From the NCBI GenBank assembly GCA_036346275.1, contig CM070725.1, positions 46,934,104 to 46,998,103 of the forward strand: DNA of 64,000 nt, given 5' to 3'. The stretch is from Otatea glauca. Lineage: Eukaryota; Streptophyta; Magnoliopsida; Poales; Poaceae. The translations under genes and the position numbers were made by a program. The notes under the pieces are model-generated. The model was not told the origin of the DNA and searched no databases. It saw only the letters and a program-made list of their open reading frames with translations. This document shows positions 33,718 to 45,800 of the stretch, piece after piece. Numbering within the stretch: the first letter of the stretch is position 1; the number at the start of each line of letters is the position of its first letter.

Positions 33718-36700
33718 CCTTTGTGGTGGTAAGACTTTTTGTGGCATTGTATACCACCTTGTGGGCGGGTCCTAAGGGATTCTTATGGGAGTTAATTTAG
33801 CATCTTTTGACATTGGTTCAATTGATGAAGGAGACTTTTATGTGAAGTTTCACTTAAGAAACAAAGATGATGATTTCCAATGGATTGTAATAGCTGTTTA
33901 TGGTGCAGCTCAAAACCAATTAAAAGATAAGTTTTTAACTGAGTTAGTTCATACATGTCGCAAGGAAACATTACCTATTTTGATAGGAGGTGATTTTAAT
34001 ATTATCAGACGACATGATGAGAAAAATAATAATAATTTTGATACTAGATGGCCATTTGTATTCAATTCTGTCATTGATAGTTTGGATCTGAGAGAAATTG
34101 AATTATCTGGTCGAAGGTTTACTTGGGCCAATAATTTGGAAAATCCTACTTTTGAGAAACTTGACAGAGTGCTCATGAGCACAAGCCGGGAACAGAAGTT
34201 TCCTTTGGTCATGGTCAATGCTCTTGAAAGATCTTTTTCTGATCATACTCCTTTATTGCTCAATACTAGAGCAGCATTCCATGTGGGTTACAATCCTGAT
34301 TCAAATTTGAACTTGGGTGGTTAACTAAGGATGGCTTTTTTGATATGGTGTCCATTTGTTGGAATAATGAGCATAGGGGAAATACTTCCTTATCTAGATG
34401 GCAATTTAAAATGAGGAGTCTTAGACACCATCTGAGGGGTTGGGCCAAGAGTACGAGTGGAACATATAGGAAAGAAAAGAGACAGTTGCTCGGCATCATT
34501 GATGACATTGACAAAAAATTAGAAAACTCTGGATTAACCAATGATGATATTAATCTGAAGCAGCGCTCTAATGAGAGGCTTGCTCAATTGTTACGAGAAG
34601 AGGAAATTAAATGGTATCAAAGAGCAAAAGTCAATCATATACTTGTCGGGGATAGTAACACTAAATATTTCCATTTAGTCGCAAATGGTAAGTATCGAAA
34701 ACAACGAATTTTTCAACTTGAGCAAGATGAGGGGATAATAAGGGGGATGTGCAGCTTAAGAGATACATAACCAAATATTATAAAGGTCTTTTTGAACCGC
34801 TGGACAGTAACCATTTTTATATGATCGAATCTTGCCGAGATGATATCCCTCAAGTTTCTACTTTTGAGAATGATTTACTTACAGAGGTGTTCACTGAGAA
34901 AGAAGTGAGAGCTGCAATTTTTCAAATGGAACATAATAAGGCACCTGGTCCAGATGGGTTTCTAGCTGAATTTTACCAGGTGTTTTGGGAAGTCATTAAG
35001 GATGATTTAATGGCGATGTTTCATGATTTACACAAGAATGCCCTCCTTTATTTAGTTTAAATTTTGGTATTATCACGCTTTTGCCAAAATCCAAGAATGC
35101 TAATAAGATACAACAATACCGATCGATTTGTCTTCTTAATGTTAGCTTTAAAATTTTCACTAAAGTTGCCATTAATAGGATATCTTATGTCGCCGAAAAT
35201 ATTGTTCGACCGACACAGACTGCTTTTATGCCAGGTCGGAACATTATGGATGGCGTGATAATTTTACATGAGACAATTCACGAGATACACAAGAAAAAAT
35301 TGGATGGGGTAATTTTTAAAGTGGATTTTGAGAAAGCCTATGATAAGGTCAATTGGTCCTTTCTTCAACAGGTTCTTAGAATGAAAGGTTTCTCACATAA
35401 ATGGTGTCAGTGGATAGAAAATTTTGTTTCAGGGGGGAGTGTCGGCATTAAAGTTAATGATGACATTGGTCCTTACTTTCAAACCAAAAAAGGATTACGG
35501 CAGGGAGATCCTTTGTCCCCTATTTTATTCAATATTGTGGTCAATATGTTGGCTATTATTTTAGTACGTGCAAAAGAGGATGGACAAATACAAGGATTAA
35601 TACCCCATTTAGTTCATAATGGGTTATCTATCCTTCAGTATGCAGATGACACCATTATATTTATGGATCATGATATTCAACATGCCAGAAATTTGAAACT
35701 TCTTCTCTGTGCTTTTGAACAACTTTCAGGACTTAAAATAAACTTCCATAAAAGTTAAATTTTTTGCTTTGGTGGTGCTAAGGAATTTGAACTACAATAT
35801 ACTCATCTTTTTGGATGTGAGGTAGGTAGTTTACCCTTCAAATACCTTGGCATACCAATCCATCACCGCAAATTGAGGAATAATGAGTGGAAGAGGGTAG
35901 AAGAACGTTTTGAAAAGTGGCTGAGTAGTTGGAAAGGAAAACATCTGTCAGTTAGAGGCAGATTAGTTCTTATAAATTCTGTGCTTAGCAGTTTACCCAT
36001 GTTTATGCTATATTTTTTCAGGATACCGCATGGGATTCTTAAGAGATTAGATTATTTCAGATCTAGATTTTTCTGGCAAAATGACGAACATAAGAAAAAA
36101 TATAGGCTTGCAAAGCGGAATATTTTATGCCAACCTAAGGATCAAGGTGGTTTGGGTATCCATGACCTCAATATCAAAAATATTTGTTTGCTTTGCAAAT
36201 GGCTCTTCAAGCTCTTAAATGAGGAGGGTGTTTGGCAACATATTTTGATTAGGAAGTATTTGGGAAGTAAAACCCTTACTCAAGTAGGAAGAAAACCAGG
36301 AGACTCTCATTTTTGGTCGGGTCTAATGAAGGTCAAACATCATCTTTTTAGATTTAGGGCTTTTCAGCTTCATGATGGATCTCAAATTCATTTTTGGCAG
36401 GATACCTGGTTGGGGAATAATCCACTTAGTACTCAATATCCTCGTCTATTTAATATTGTTCGGAAAAAACATGCAATAGTGGTTGAAGTAATGAGTGCTG
36501 GATCTTTTAATTTATCTTTTCGTAGGGCTATTATGGGACCTAATTTACAAGCCATGCAAGAGCTTTTTACAAGGATCGCTGGTATACAGTTGTCATCTGA
36601 AAGGGATACTTTTAGATGGAATCTCCATCAAAATGGACAGTTTTCTGTTAACTCGATGTATACAATTTTATTGCATCAAAATATCCCAGTTACAAATAGA

Positions 36701-37450
36701 CAACTTTGGAAGATAATCTTTCAAACCAAAAAAAGTTAATTTTTTTGAAAGTACAGTTAAAAATTAAAATCTTTCTTTGGTACTTACGTCGAGGGGTGAT
36801 TTTGACGAAAGATAATCTTAGTAAAAGAAAGTGGACTGGCAGCAAAGAATGTTGTTTTTGTCACAATGTGGAAACTATCCAACATCTCTTTTTTTATTGT
36901 CAGTTTGCTCGCTTCGCATGGCGTGTGATACAAGTGGCCTCAAATTTGACCCCTCCTAATAGTATAGCTCATATGCTTGGAACTTGGCTAATGGGACTGG
37001 GAAAGGAGATAAAGGCTCAATTTTTAATTGGGACTGCCGCTGTATGTTGATCTTTTTGGCTATGTCAAAATGATGTTGTCTTTGATAAAAAAACAATTGT
37101 CTAATCCGTTGCAGGTTATTTATATGTGTATCAATTGGTTGCGCTCATGGTCAGCGCTGCAGCGTAAGGAGGATCAAGAGATGATTTCAATGGCATGCAG
37201 GTGTCTACATGCTATGGTTAGGGACTTCTTCATCGGGTATGGATGGAGATTTCAAAAAAGATTATGTGTGGCTTGAGAGTTTTTGATTTTTCTTTTTATT
37301 GCTTGTTGCAACCTTTTCTTGCTTAAACTTCTTTGTGAGAATTTCATCTTGACAGTATTTTGGCTGTAACTTTGTAATAATTTTTTGGGCTGTGTGCATC
37401 TCACGGTGCAGATGCCGGAAGGTTAATATATTCTTCTATTATCTAAAAAA
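33718..37450 (+). mobile_element. L1-like LINE, 5'-truncated
   Basis: Carries endonuclease, reverse transcriptase and C-terminal zinc-finger remnants in plant L1 order and ends in an A-rich tail (TTATCTAAAAAAA). The sequence ATGTAAAAAAAGA is found just before (33705-33717) and, with one extra A, just after it (37451-37464). This is a target-site duplication typical of target-primed insertion. The 5' part of the endonuclease and any ORF1 are missing. Confidence 0.88.
33785..37276 (+). pseudogene. LINE ORF2 remnant (endonuclease, RT, zf-RVT)
   Basis: The endonuclease half has GGDFNIIRRHDEK (33986-34024) and the SDHTPLLL box near 34237-34261. RT boxes are NKAPGPDGFLAEFY (34936-34977), GLRQGDPLSPILFN (35492-35533) and YADDTIIF (35639-35662). 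The C-terminal zf-RVT has a CCFCHN...H...C pattern near 36850-36905. Reading breaks at about 34323, 34760, 35060, 35757 and 36738 by stops or frameshifts. ORF2 in intact plant L1 elements is over 1200 residues; this copy is dead. Confidence 0.87.
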
Positions 37451-37464
37451 ATGTAAAAAAAAGA

Positions 37465-40400
37465 GAGAGAAAGATCAACACTGTCAATTATGGTGGGTCC
37501 AAATTATAACGGTGCAATATGGGATGTAAATAGACAGTATACTTCGATAAAAAAATAGAACTCTAATGTTGTAGATATGTGCAACACATATTACTCGGAG
37601 ATGTCAATCTATATATGTAGCACGTAGGAACAAGAGAAAGCAAACCCATGACTAGAGCAATAAAAAAGAAGGATATCCGATAGCAACAAGAAAGCTCTAC
37701 CAAGATTGATTTGAATTTTCATGATGACCCTTTGACAAATGGCAATGCACAAGCTGTCAAGCTTGGCACATAGTTTTGCACAAGCTTTGCCGGGAATACT
37801 TAATTCTCTAATATGTTTCAGTATCTGCTAATAGCTGTTTAAAGTTGAACAACTTGTTGGGCAGAAGTTAGTAGCCCATGGCCATCTTCCTGGCCTTTAA
37901 TCGAGGCTCTCTAGTACTGCACCTGCTAGTACTCCAATGCATTGCATGTTACAATCGCCTGCTGTTGCCTATACAGCCTAGGTGATCTAATTTGCTTCTT
38001 ATATGACCACTGGACTTTTTAGATGGATATGTCAGGTTCGATTGCAGGACTGGAGGAGTGCCTTCGCAATAAAAGGATTTGCTGTGTCAATATACTCTTC
38101 CTTAGAAGGTTAGCAGTGCACACTTTGTTCTTCAACATTGCTATCAGATTATGAATTCTATTGGGGTGGTTTACAGAATTGCAATATACAATGAGTTTTA
38201 CTTTTGCTAGGTTTGAACTGTGCATTTGATTCCATCCTTGCCTGAAGGCAGTAAAACCTTGTCTTGTTATATGTAAGGTTGCTATCAGATGGAGAACATC
38301 CAAGAGGAAATTGCTTGTCGGTTCATCTGATTAAGTAGAAGCCGTGTTAGTTTAGCTGTCCTCACAGCTGTTTAAGGACCAGTCTAGCTAGCAGAGTCTA
38401 GCTTACACGCACAACAATGACAAGGGCCCCGGGGGCCGCAGCCAGATTGCCAGAGCTCAGCCTAGGCTTGTCATGTTTGATGAAAGGTTGCCAGAAACAA
38501 ATCGTCATACTACTATGGCACATTGTTCGTATGTGACAAAAGACAATGATGTGTGATGATACTTCAACAGAAGGTTAATAGTAAGCTTCTCAGAGTGCTG
38601 GTCAATTTTTTTTGCATTGTACGTTAGTACAATGCCTGACAAGCATTAAATCTGAAGAAACTGTTCGCTGCCCCTTGCATACATGTATGATCTGTTCCAG
38701 TGAAATTTTGTTCATTTTGTAGACTGTTGTCAGTGAATTCACATTTCACAATCTGAGACACGTTGCTACTGTCTTTTTGCACCAACGGCGGAAGCGGAAT
38801 GCTGTTCAAGACAGGGCACTGTTGCGTGAACAGGAACATCATAGGATTCACGCATGGGGGAACTATAGATTGCTGACCTGCTGCTAAGATTTGGTGCCGG
38901 TTGGGAGGACAGGATTTGACAGTGGCCCATGAATTGTACTCAACGCTCAAATCCAATACAGCCTGATCAAGTGCCGACCTTAGCTGTATGCATCGTTCTA
39001 CCGATTGTGCGTTACTGAAACCCTTGTTACTTGGCCGTGCTGTGCTGCGCTGCGCTCCATGCTGTGCTGTAGGTTAAGCCATCGCGATGCATTCGAGAAC
39101 ACGACGTCTGATAAATCCATTTTTGGACATGTTCATTCTGTAAAGAACTGTTTACATGACAATAATCTCTGCCCATCTGCTGTACCTCGCAGTCATGAAC
39201 ATTGAGCAGAGCCCAGATCATGGAGTAACCTTATCATCTAACCTGTTCAAGCGATGATGGCTTGGTTGGTTCCATTGGAGGAGAAACGTTGATGTAAACC
39301 AAACAGATGCTTGCTAGACTTTTCCATCACAAATCAACCCTGCAAACACCATGCATCAGGCTTCGTCATCAGGCTCCAATTGCACCGATGTTTCAAGTAA
39401 ACCAATCAAGTCCCTTTCATGCGCCAGAAGTACAGAGATCCACTTGGCATGCACATCCATCCATCTCTATAGCTACTTAGATACTATCGACTTGTCATGA
39501 GACTGAGAGTTTGACTGGCACCACACAGCAGATGAGAGTGGATTGCAGTTGCAGGCAGGATCATGAACATGCAAGGATCGGGTTAGTTGCATGCTGCTTG
39601 TTGAATGTGTACACAAGGAGGCTTAATCTGCCATGCATTTGGTTATCAGTTAGGACAAAGGAGGAGCGTGTGGGGCCCGGGGGACCAGCGACCCGACCTC
39701 CTGAATCATGGAGATCTTAGGTAGCTAGTAGCAAGCGAGAGGGAGGGGAGTGATCTACCTGCCATGCATACGGCCGGCGTGGCACATGCGTGCGGTGGCC
39801 CGCGCGCGCAGCCGAGTGCCGACCGGCTCGACCACCGGCGCCTCTGAACCCGCTCATGGATGTCCCACCGGCCGGCAGGACCACGCGCCGCGCGCCCGTA
39901 CGTACGCCCTCTGCCGCTAGCTGCGCGTGTATATGCATTGTGCTGTATATATATTGAGTGTGTATCGTGCAGAGCCCGCATGCATGGGTCACTCATGGCT
40001 GTGCCTCACTGACTGACTGTGACTGTGTGTGTGTGTCTCTCTCTCTCGCTTCTTTCGGTGGAGCCGTGGCCAGAGGCATGAATGCGCTGCCCGCTCGTGG
40101 CTGCCTTCGGCGCAGGCAGCCACGGCCCCCCCACCCTCCTTCTCTGCTATCCGCCTTGGCTCCGGTCAAAACGTTGACGGCCGCCGGCCGGCCGGGACCG
40201 ACCGGGTCGGCTACCGTTGAGCCTATCACGGGTGCGCACCCTGCGTTCCGGCTCACGCACCGTGCGTCTTGAACCTAGACGTGCCAAAGTATGATTTTTT
40301 TTAATTATATATTTTTTTGGCGAGGAAGCACAGGTAAATTATTGGCCGTCTTTCTTTCACAAGACGCACGTTCGGTTAATTTCATAAACTCCTAAGCAAG

Positions 40401-40789
40401 CTGACTGCACTGTTACACGGGGCTTGTAGGTGCCATTAATTAGCTGTGTGAACGTTTGTCACTAATGATAGTACTCTCATCGGTCATAATATTGAATATT
40501 GTTTTGGGCACCAGTATGATCCCAAAATACAATTTGACCACTAATATCTATTGTAATCAAGGTTTCTAATTTCGTTTTCGAATTACATCTCGGAGGAGAC
40601 CAAAATCCCAAATTTCGACCGAAATTCAAAAGGCAAATTTGAAACCTGGTAAATTTCAAACCAAGAAAAACAAAATTTCGACCGAAATCACCGAAATTTC
40701 GGCCCTTTTCAACTCCTCTAAAATTGACGAGGATTAAAAGTCTGATGTTTATTTGGGCCTTCAATTGTTCGTGACTATAATGAAGCATC
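37465..40789. other. Intergenic stretch, mostly unassigned
   Basis: No transposon ends or clear gene found. It holds one possible exon (38624-38995, see separate entry), a GC-rich CpG-dense stretch at about 39660-40270 with a short TG/CT microsatellite near 40020-40050, and a segment at 40585-40715 with repeated AATTTCGACCGAAATT-type inverted motifs, probably repeat-derived. Confidence 0.5.
38624..38995 (-). CDS. Possible exon or gene fragment, unknown product
   Basis: A minus-strand open frame of at least 110 codons continues upstream of the first Met (38956) as ALDQAVL. It has a balanced amino-acid composition and no low complexity (segments LSVEYNSWATVKSC, NRHQILAAGQQSIVPPC). I recognise no domain. 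No clear splice sites, promoter or neighbours tie it to a gene. It may be a chance ORF or a decayed exon. Confidence 0.25.
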   Translation of the reverse strand, partial: RCIQLRSALDQAVLDLSVEYNSWATVKSCPPNRHQILAAGQQSIVPPCVNPMMFLFTQQCPVLNSIPLPPLVQKDSSNVSQIVKCEFTDNSLQNEQNFTGTDHTCMQGAANSFFRFNACQALY

Positions 40790-41632
40790 TAGGCCCCTAT
40801 TTTAATTAAGTTTTGGTTATTAATGACAATTGTGTTAAAGTATGTAAGAATAGATTGGTCCTCGCGTGGGCACCTTGAGAAAGATTGAAGTTCATGTAAG
40901 AAAAGATGTTCATCGAAAGGAACCAAAAGATCAAGGACAAGGTATATGTGATTTAAGGAGATTTTATTTTAGCTTTTACCGATCTTAGAGCTACGAGTAA
41001 AAAGATCAGGTTAATAGGTTAAATGTCATACTATCATGGGGAATAATGACTAGTAGTTTGATGGTGATCAAAATGTCAAATGGCTCAAATTTTTGAAGGT
41101 TAATCATCTCTAGTTGCATTAGAACATGAGCTTCAAAACAAAGTTCATTTTTCAGGACTACCGGTACTACCGCAGTTTGTACTGCGGTACTTATTTTCCA
41201 AAGAAGCACTTTTTATAATTCCCTTGGTGTTCATTGTCGGAACTACTTACGTTAAAAGTGCGGTACTAACACAAGAGCGGTAGTACCGATATACTTGATC
41301 AGTAGCTTATTTCCGGAAAGGGGTGTTTTGAGCATTGTTCTTTGAAGCGGTACTACCGCAAGTCAAAATCCTGTAGTACCGAGCTTTATGTAGCGGTACT
41401 CTTTTCTCAGAACGAGTCGTTTTGAGCCGATATCTCCAGAAAAGTCGGTACTACCGCACTTTGTGTGGCGGTAGTAACGGACCTCTTCCAATGGTTATTT
41501 TTCGCCGCATTAAATGCTCAAAACCGACCGTTGAGACTGGGGCGGTACTACCGAGCTTTGCATGCCGGTAGTACCGGATTTCCAGATTTTTCAGGATCTC
41601 TCTCCCCAACAGTTGGAATAGTGGGTGTGTAA
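40790..41632 (+). repeat. LTR-U3-like repeat with palindromic GGTACTACC array
   Basis: Begins near TCTAGGCCCCTATTTTAATT. From 41155 to 41585 it has at least eight copies of GCGGTACTACCGC-type palindromes or half-sites (for example 41160, 41270, 41347, 41445, 41545). It ends at the junction with an oppositely oriented LTR-like arm at 41633. No ORF is seen. Confidence 0.5.
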
Positions 41633-42822
41633 GATCGAGGATGCCGACTAGAGGGGGGTGAATAGGCGGCTTTAAATTTTTTTTCTATGATTAATTAAAA
41701 TCCCGCCTAAGTACCCTTATGTCAAAACCTAAATGATAATAGATGCGGAAGCGATAAACTATGGTTTTGACAATTAAAGCCTAAGTCAACTATGCTCACT
41801 AAGTGCACTAGCTAATTATGTCTCTTAACAATAAATTACAATTCTAAAGACAAGCAAGCAATTTAATTCTAGAAATGTAAATTGTAATAATGTAAATAAG
41901 GAATTGCAAGCATACACAATGAGACACAATACTTTTTACCATGGTGTTAGGAGACTTGCCACTCTCTTCTAATCCACATTGAGGCTAGCCCAAATCACTT
42001 TGGACCGGCTCCACGAATTGAGCACCCGCCTCGATTCCACTAGTGGTAGCTCTTTTCCCCTCCAGGTAGGTGAGCTCCGTCCTTTACAACTTTGCTGGGT
42101 CTTCTCACAATCTCCTTGAGAAGGTCATCACGCACCACGCCTCCACACGCCGTCTAGGTGTCGGCAAACACCAAGAGTAACAAGTCAAACTCTCTAGCTT
42201 GAGCTCCACCAAGTACAACACATGCACAAGGCTTTCCTCAAGTGCAACACATGCAATTAGAGCTCACTCTTAGCTCAAAAACCAAATTAGATAATGCAAC
42301 ACATGCACAACTCAACCACAAAGAGCTACGAACTCACAAAAACCCCAGCAACACCTAAATGCTAGCCCCCAAGGCTCCTTTTATAACCTCCATAAGAAAA
42401 ACTAGCCGCTGGGGACCAAAATGGGCAAAAATACCCAAGAGACCCGGTCATACCGCCCTAGGGTAATTTAGTAAAGTCAACAAGTAAAGTCAACTAGAAA
42501 AAACTAGCCGTTACTCAGAAAATCCGGTCATACCGGACATGGGGCGATCATACCGCTCACTAGTGCAACCGCTCACACCCCGGTAGCACCGGCCTTCAAA
42601 AAATTAAAGAAAACCCTTTTCTAGAATTTTCACACTGCCTGGGGCCCGGTCATACCGGACTAGGGGCGGTATGACCGCCTTAAGGCGGTCATACCGCTGC
42701 TATAGTGACTAAAACACCCATAACTTTTTACTCTGAACTCCGATTTAGGTGATCTTAGACTCTATGCGAAGCTTATCACGAGGGCTACAATCTCCATCTA
42801 TTTTCAATATTTAAGCAACTAT

Positions 42823-42827
42823 AGATA
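42823..42827. repeat. Target-site duplication, left copy (AGATA)
   Basis: Identical to 48131-48135; it brackets the solo LTR. Confidence 0.9.
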
Positions 42828-45800
42828 TGTAACATCCCGAAATATACAATAATAGGAAATTAAATATTTTGAATTTGAATATAATTATTTCTGATTTTTC
42901 CTGGCATTATTAGAATTTATTTGGATTTTCCTGGATTTTTGTATTGAATGAAAAATCAAACAAATGGGATTAAAGAATGGATAATGGTAAAAAGGTAAAA
43001 GTAAAATTTTGTAAAATTTACCATGGAACCCTAACCATGCTGGTAATTCAGTAAAGTCAACAAGTAAAAATTTTATGCACACAAAAAAAATAAATAAATA
43101 AAGTGAGTGATATCTCTTTTGACTAGAAACAGTGTAAGTCAGAATTAATGTAAAATATTAGAAACTTATCTGGAGCTATAAAAATTACCATAATACCCTC
43201 AGAGTATAATTTATCTGTGGTAAAAATTTCAGGAATTTATTGTGTCATTTATACCTCCTAAAAATTAAAAATTAGAGGCTTCAAAAATCTAAAAGTTATG
43301 ATGTCAGAATTTTTATAAAATAATTACCAAATATTTTGAATTTAAATTTTTATAGAGATATCCTTAACCCAAAATAAACTCCTATAAAAATTTTGGAAAA
43401 TAATTAAGATGATTTACACCCTTAAAGAAATTAAAACCCGAAATGAAAATTCTGGCTGATGCACAGTGTCAGAATTTTAGTTAATTCATTATAGGATATT
43501 TTGGCCCGAAAATTTTAATTAATGGTGAAAACTACCAGGAGACCCCAGTAAAAAAGGTTTATAATTTTTAACTCGATTTGATAGCCGTTTTAATGCCGAA
43601 CATGGTGCTATCCTGAAGCCTATCTCTTTAGCTCATTCTCCACCTCTGACGTGTGGGCTCGCCCATAGTGCCGTAACCGTTCGCTGGAAGCAACGGGAAA
43701 ACTCCTCTCTCACTGACAGGTGGTCCCGGTCCCGCATGTCAGTCGGCCGTTCCGTTTCCCTTTTCCTTTCGCCTCCTCGCGCAGCTCTCTGCTCGCTCTC
43801 TCTTCCTCGCGCCTCCTCCGCCCGATTCGGTGCATCGCCACGCCGCCTCTGCCGACCAAAGCCACGACTCGTCCTTTCCTTCTTCCGCGCCATACTGCCG
43901 ATCACTTCTTGTCGCTTGGCGCCAGAACCAGCTCGCCTTGCACCGGCTAATGCTCGCGCCATCGCCGAGTCTGCAAAGACCGAGCCGCATTGCTCTCCCG
44001 CACGCAAACCCTGCACATCGCCACTTAAATCGAGTGATAAAGCCACCCAAACACTCCCCTGGCTTCACATACCTCTACTTTGTCACCTCATCTAGTTGAG
44101 CCTCCCTTCGCGTTTCACTGGAAGCCGCCATTTCCGCCAGGAACCAGTGAGGAAGGAAAACCGATTCAAGCAAACCCGGTGAGCTATCTTCAAATTAATC
44201 GCATCCGTAGCACCTTAGTACCTCCCAGAGTACTCATCAACCTTCACTTACGTGTTCTCTTGCCTGAAGCACCGCCGCACCGCACTCCTTCTTCTCCAAC
44301 TCCGGTCGCATGGTGGCGGAGCTCTCCGGTCAACTTCCGACCGAATCAATAGGTAAAACGAAACCCCTAGTACTCCTTGATGCTTTATTCGCTACCGATT
44401 CGAGTTGAAATTGATTCATCATCTTCCCCGGTGAGCCGCCATCTCCTCCGCCGCAAGCCCACTGTGGCAGCCGTGTCCGGTCACTTCTGGAAGTGAAGAA
44501 CCACACCGCCTTGTGCGCCTTGTTGAGGTGATGCTCCCTGTGTCCTCTCCTTCGTCGAACCGCCGTCGCCGCCATGCCCTAGCCACCTCCTGCATTACAT
44601 TTCATCGCCTACGGGACCCTCTGTCGGCCAGTAGCAAGCGACTCCAGATTCAAGGGGTAAAAGCGTTTTCCAGTTTACAAAGCGTATTCTGAAATTTCTT
44701 AGGATTTTCATACCCGAGAGCACATAAGTATTTGTAACTTTTAAATCGCATGTCCAAATAAGATGAAACAAAGTTCTAAAATCATCTAAATTCAAGTTCT
44801 TTCATAATATGCAAAAAATATTTTGAAAGATAGTACTGGGTAAAATTGAAATTCAAAATTTAAAGGAAGGGCTAAAGATATGCTTTATATCAAATTTCTG
44901 CAAACAAACTTGGAAGTTAATGGAACCAATTTTAGTGAAATCCTTATGCTTCCATAAGTTCAAATGTATAAAAATATTTAAGTTTCATTTATGTTTGTAC
45001 TATTTTCTATTAAAGATTTCATTTAATACACTAGAAATTCAAATATGCATAGCTTGTATGAAAGAAAGGTGAAATAAGTAAAATTAATTTCTAAATATTA
45101 GTATGACAGTAGAATACCTGAAATTACCAAAATAATTAAGAAGTGAACTTGATTTGAACTTCAAAAATCAAATAGTTAAAATATGGATCAAATGAATTCA
45201 AATAATCACCAAACCAGTTTTGTTATACTCCTAGCATCACTAGGATTACAGATGTATAATAATATTTAAGGTTTACCATGGAAAACAGTGAATGTTTAGT
45301 AGTCGAAGTATTAATAATTGTATTATCCGAATAGTCATAACTTCCTCAAACTAACTTCAAATTTGACAAAACCAAATCCTATAACCTTGAAAAATAATGC
45401 TCATGCTGTTTATACAAAAGTATCTTATGTTTGTGCAAAGTTGAAATAAGAACATGTTAGACCCTAATGATCTCTTATATGGAAAACATCTCGAATAAAA
45501 GCTAATCATCATGAAATCAACTTTAAAACACTCTTAGTGTCATACCCTGTTAATGCCTGAAAGATGGGTAGATTATCTTATAAGGCATAGTCGCAAACTT
45601 ATATCAAAAACTGAATCTTTATCGTGTAGTTATAGTAACACTTAAGCATTTTCAACAAACCCGTAGAATACCTCGTCTAAATGCAAATATTATGAAGATC
45701 ACTTTAGAAATGATATTTAGGATATGTACTATCATATTATGGAAAATATTTTATTTACAACTTGCTTTTCAACTAAATCCTACTAGTTGAATACCCTTAA

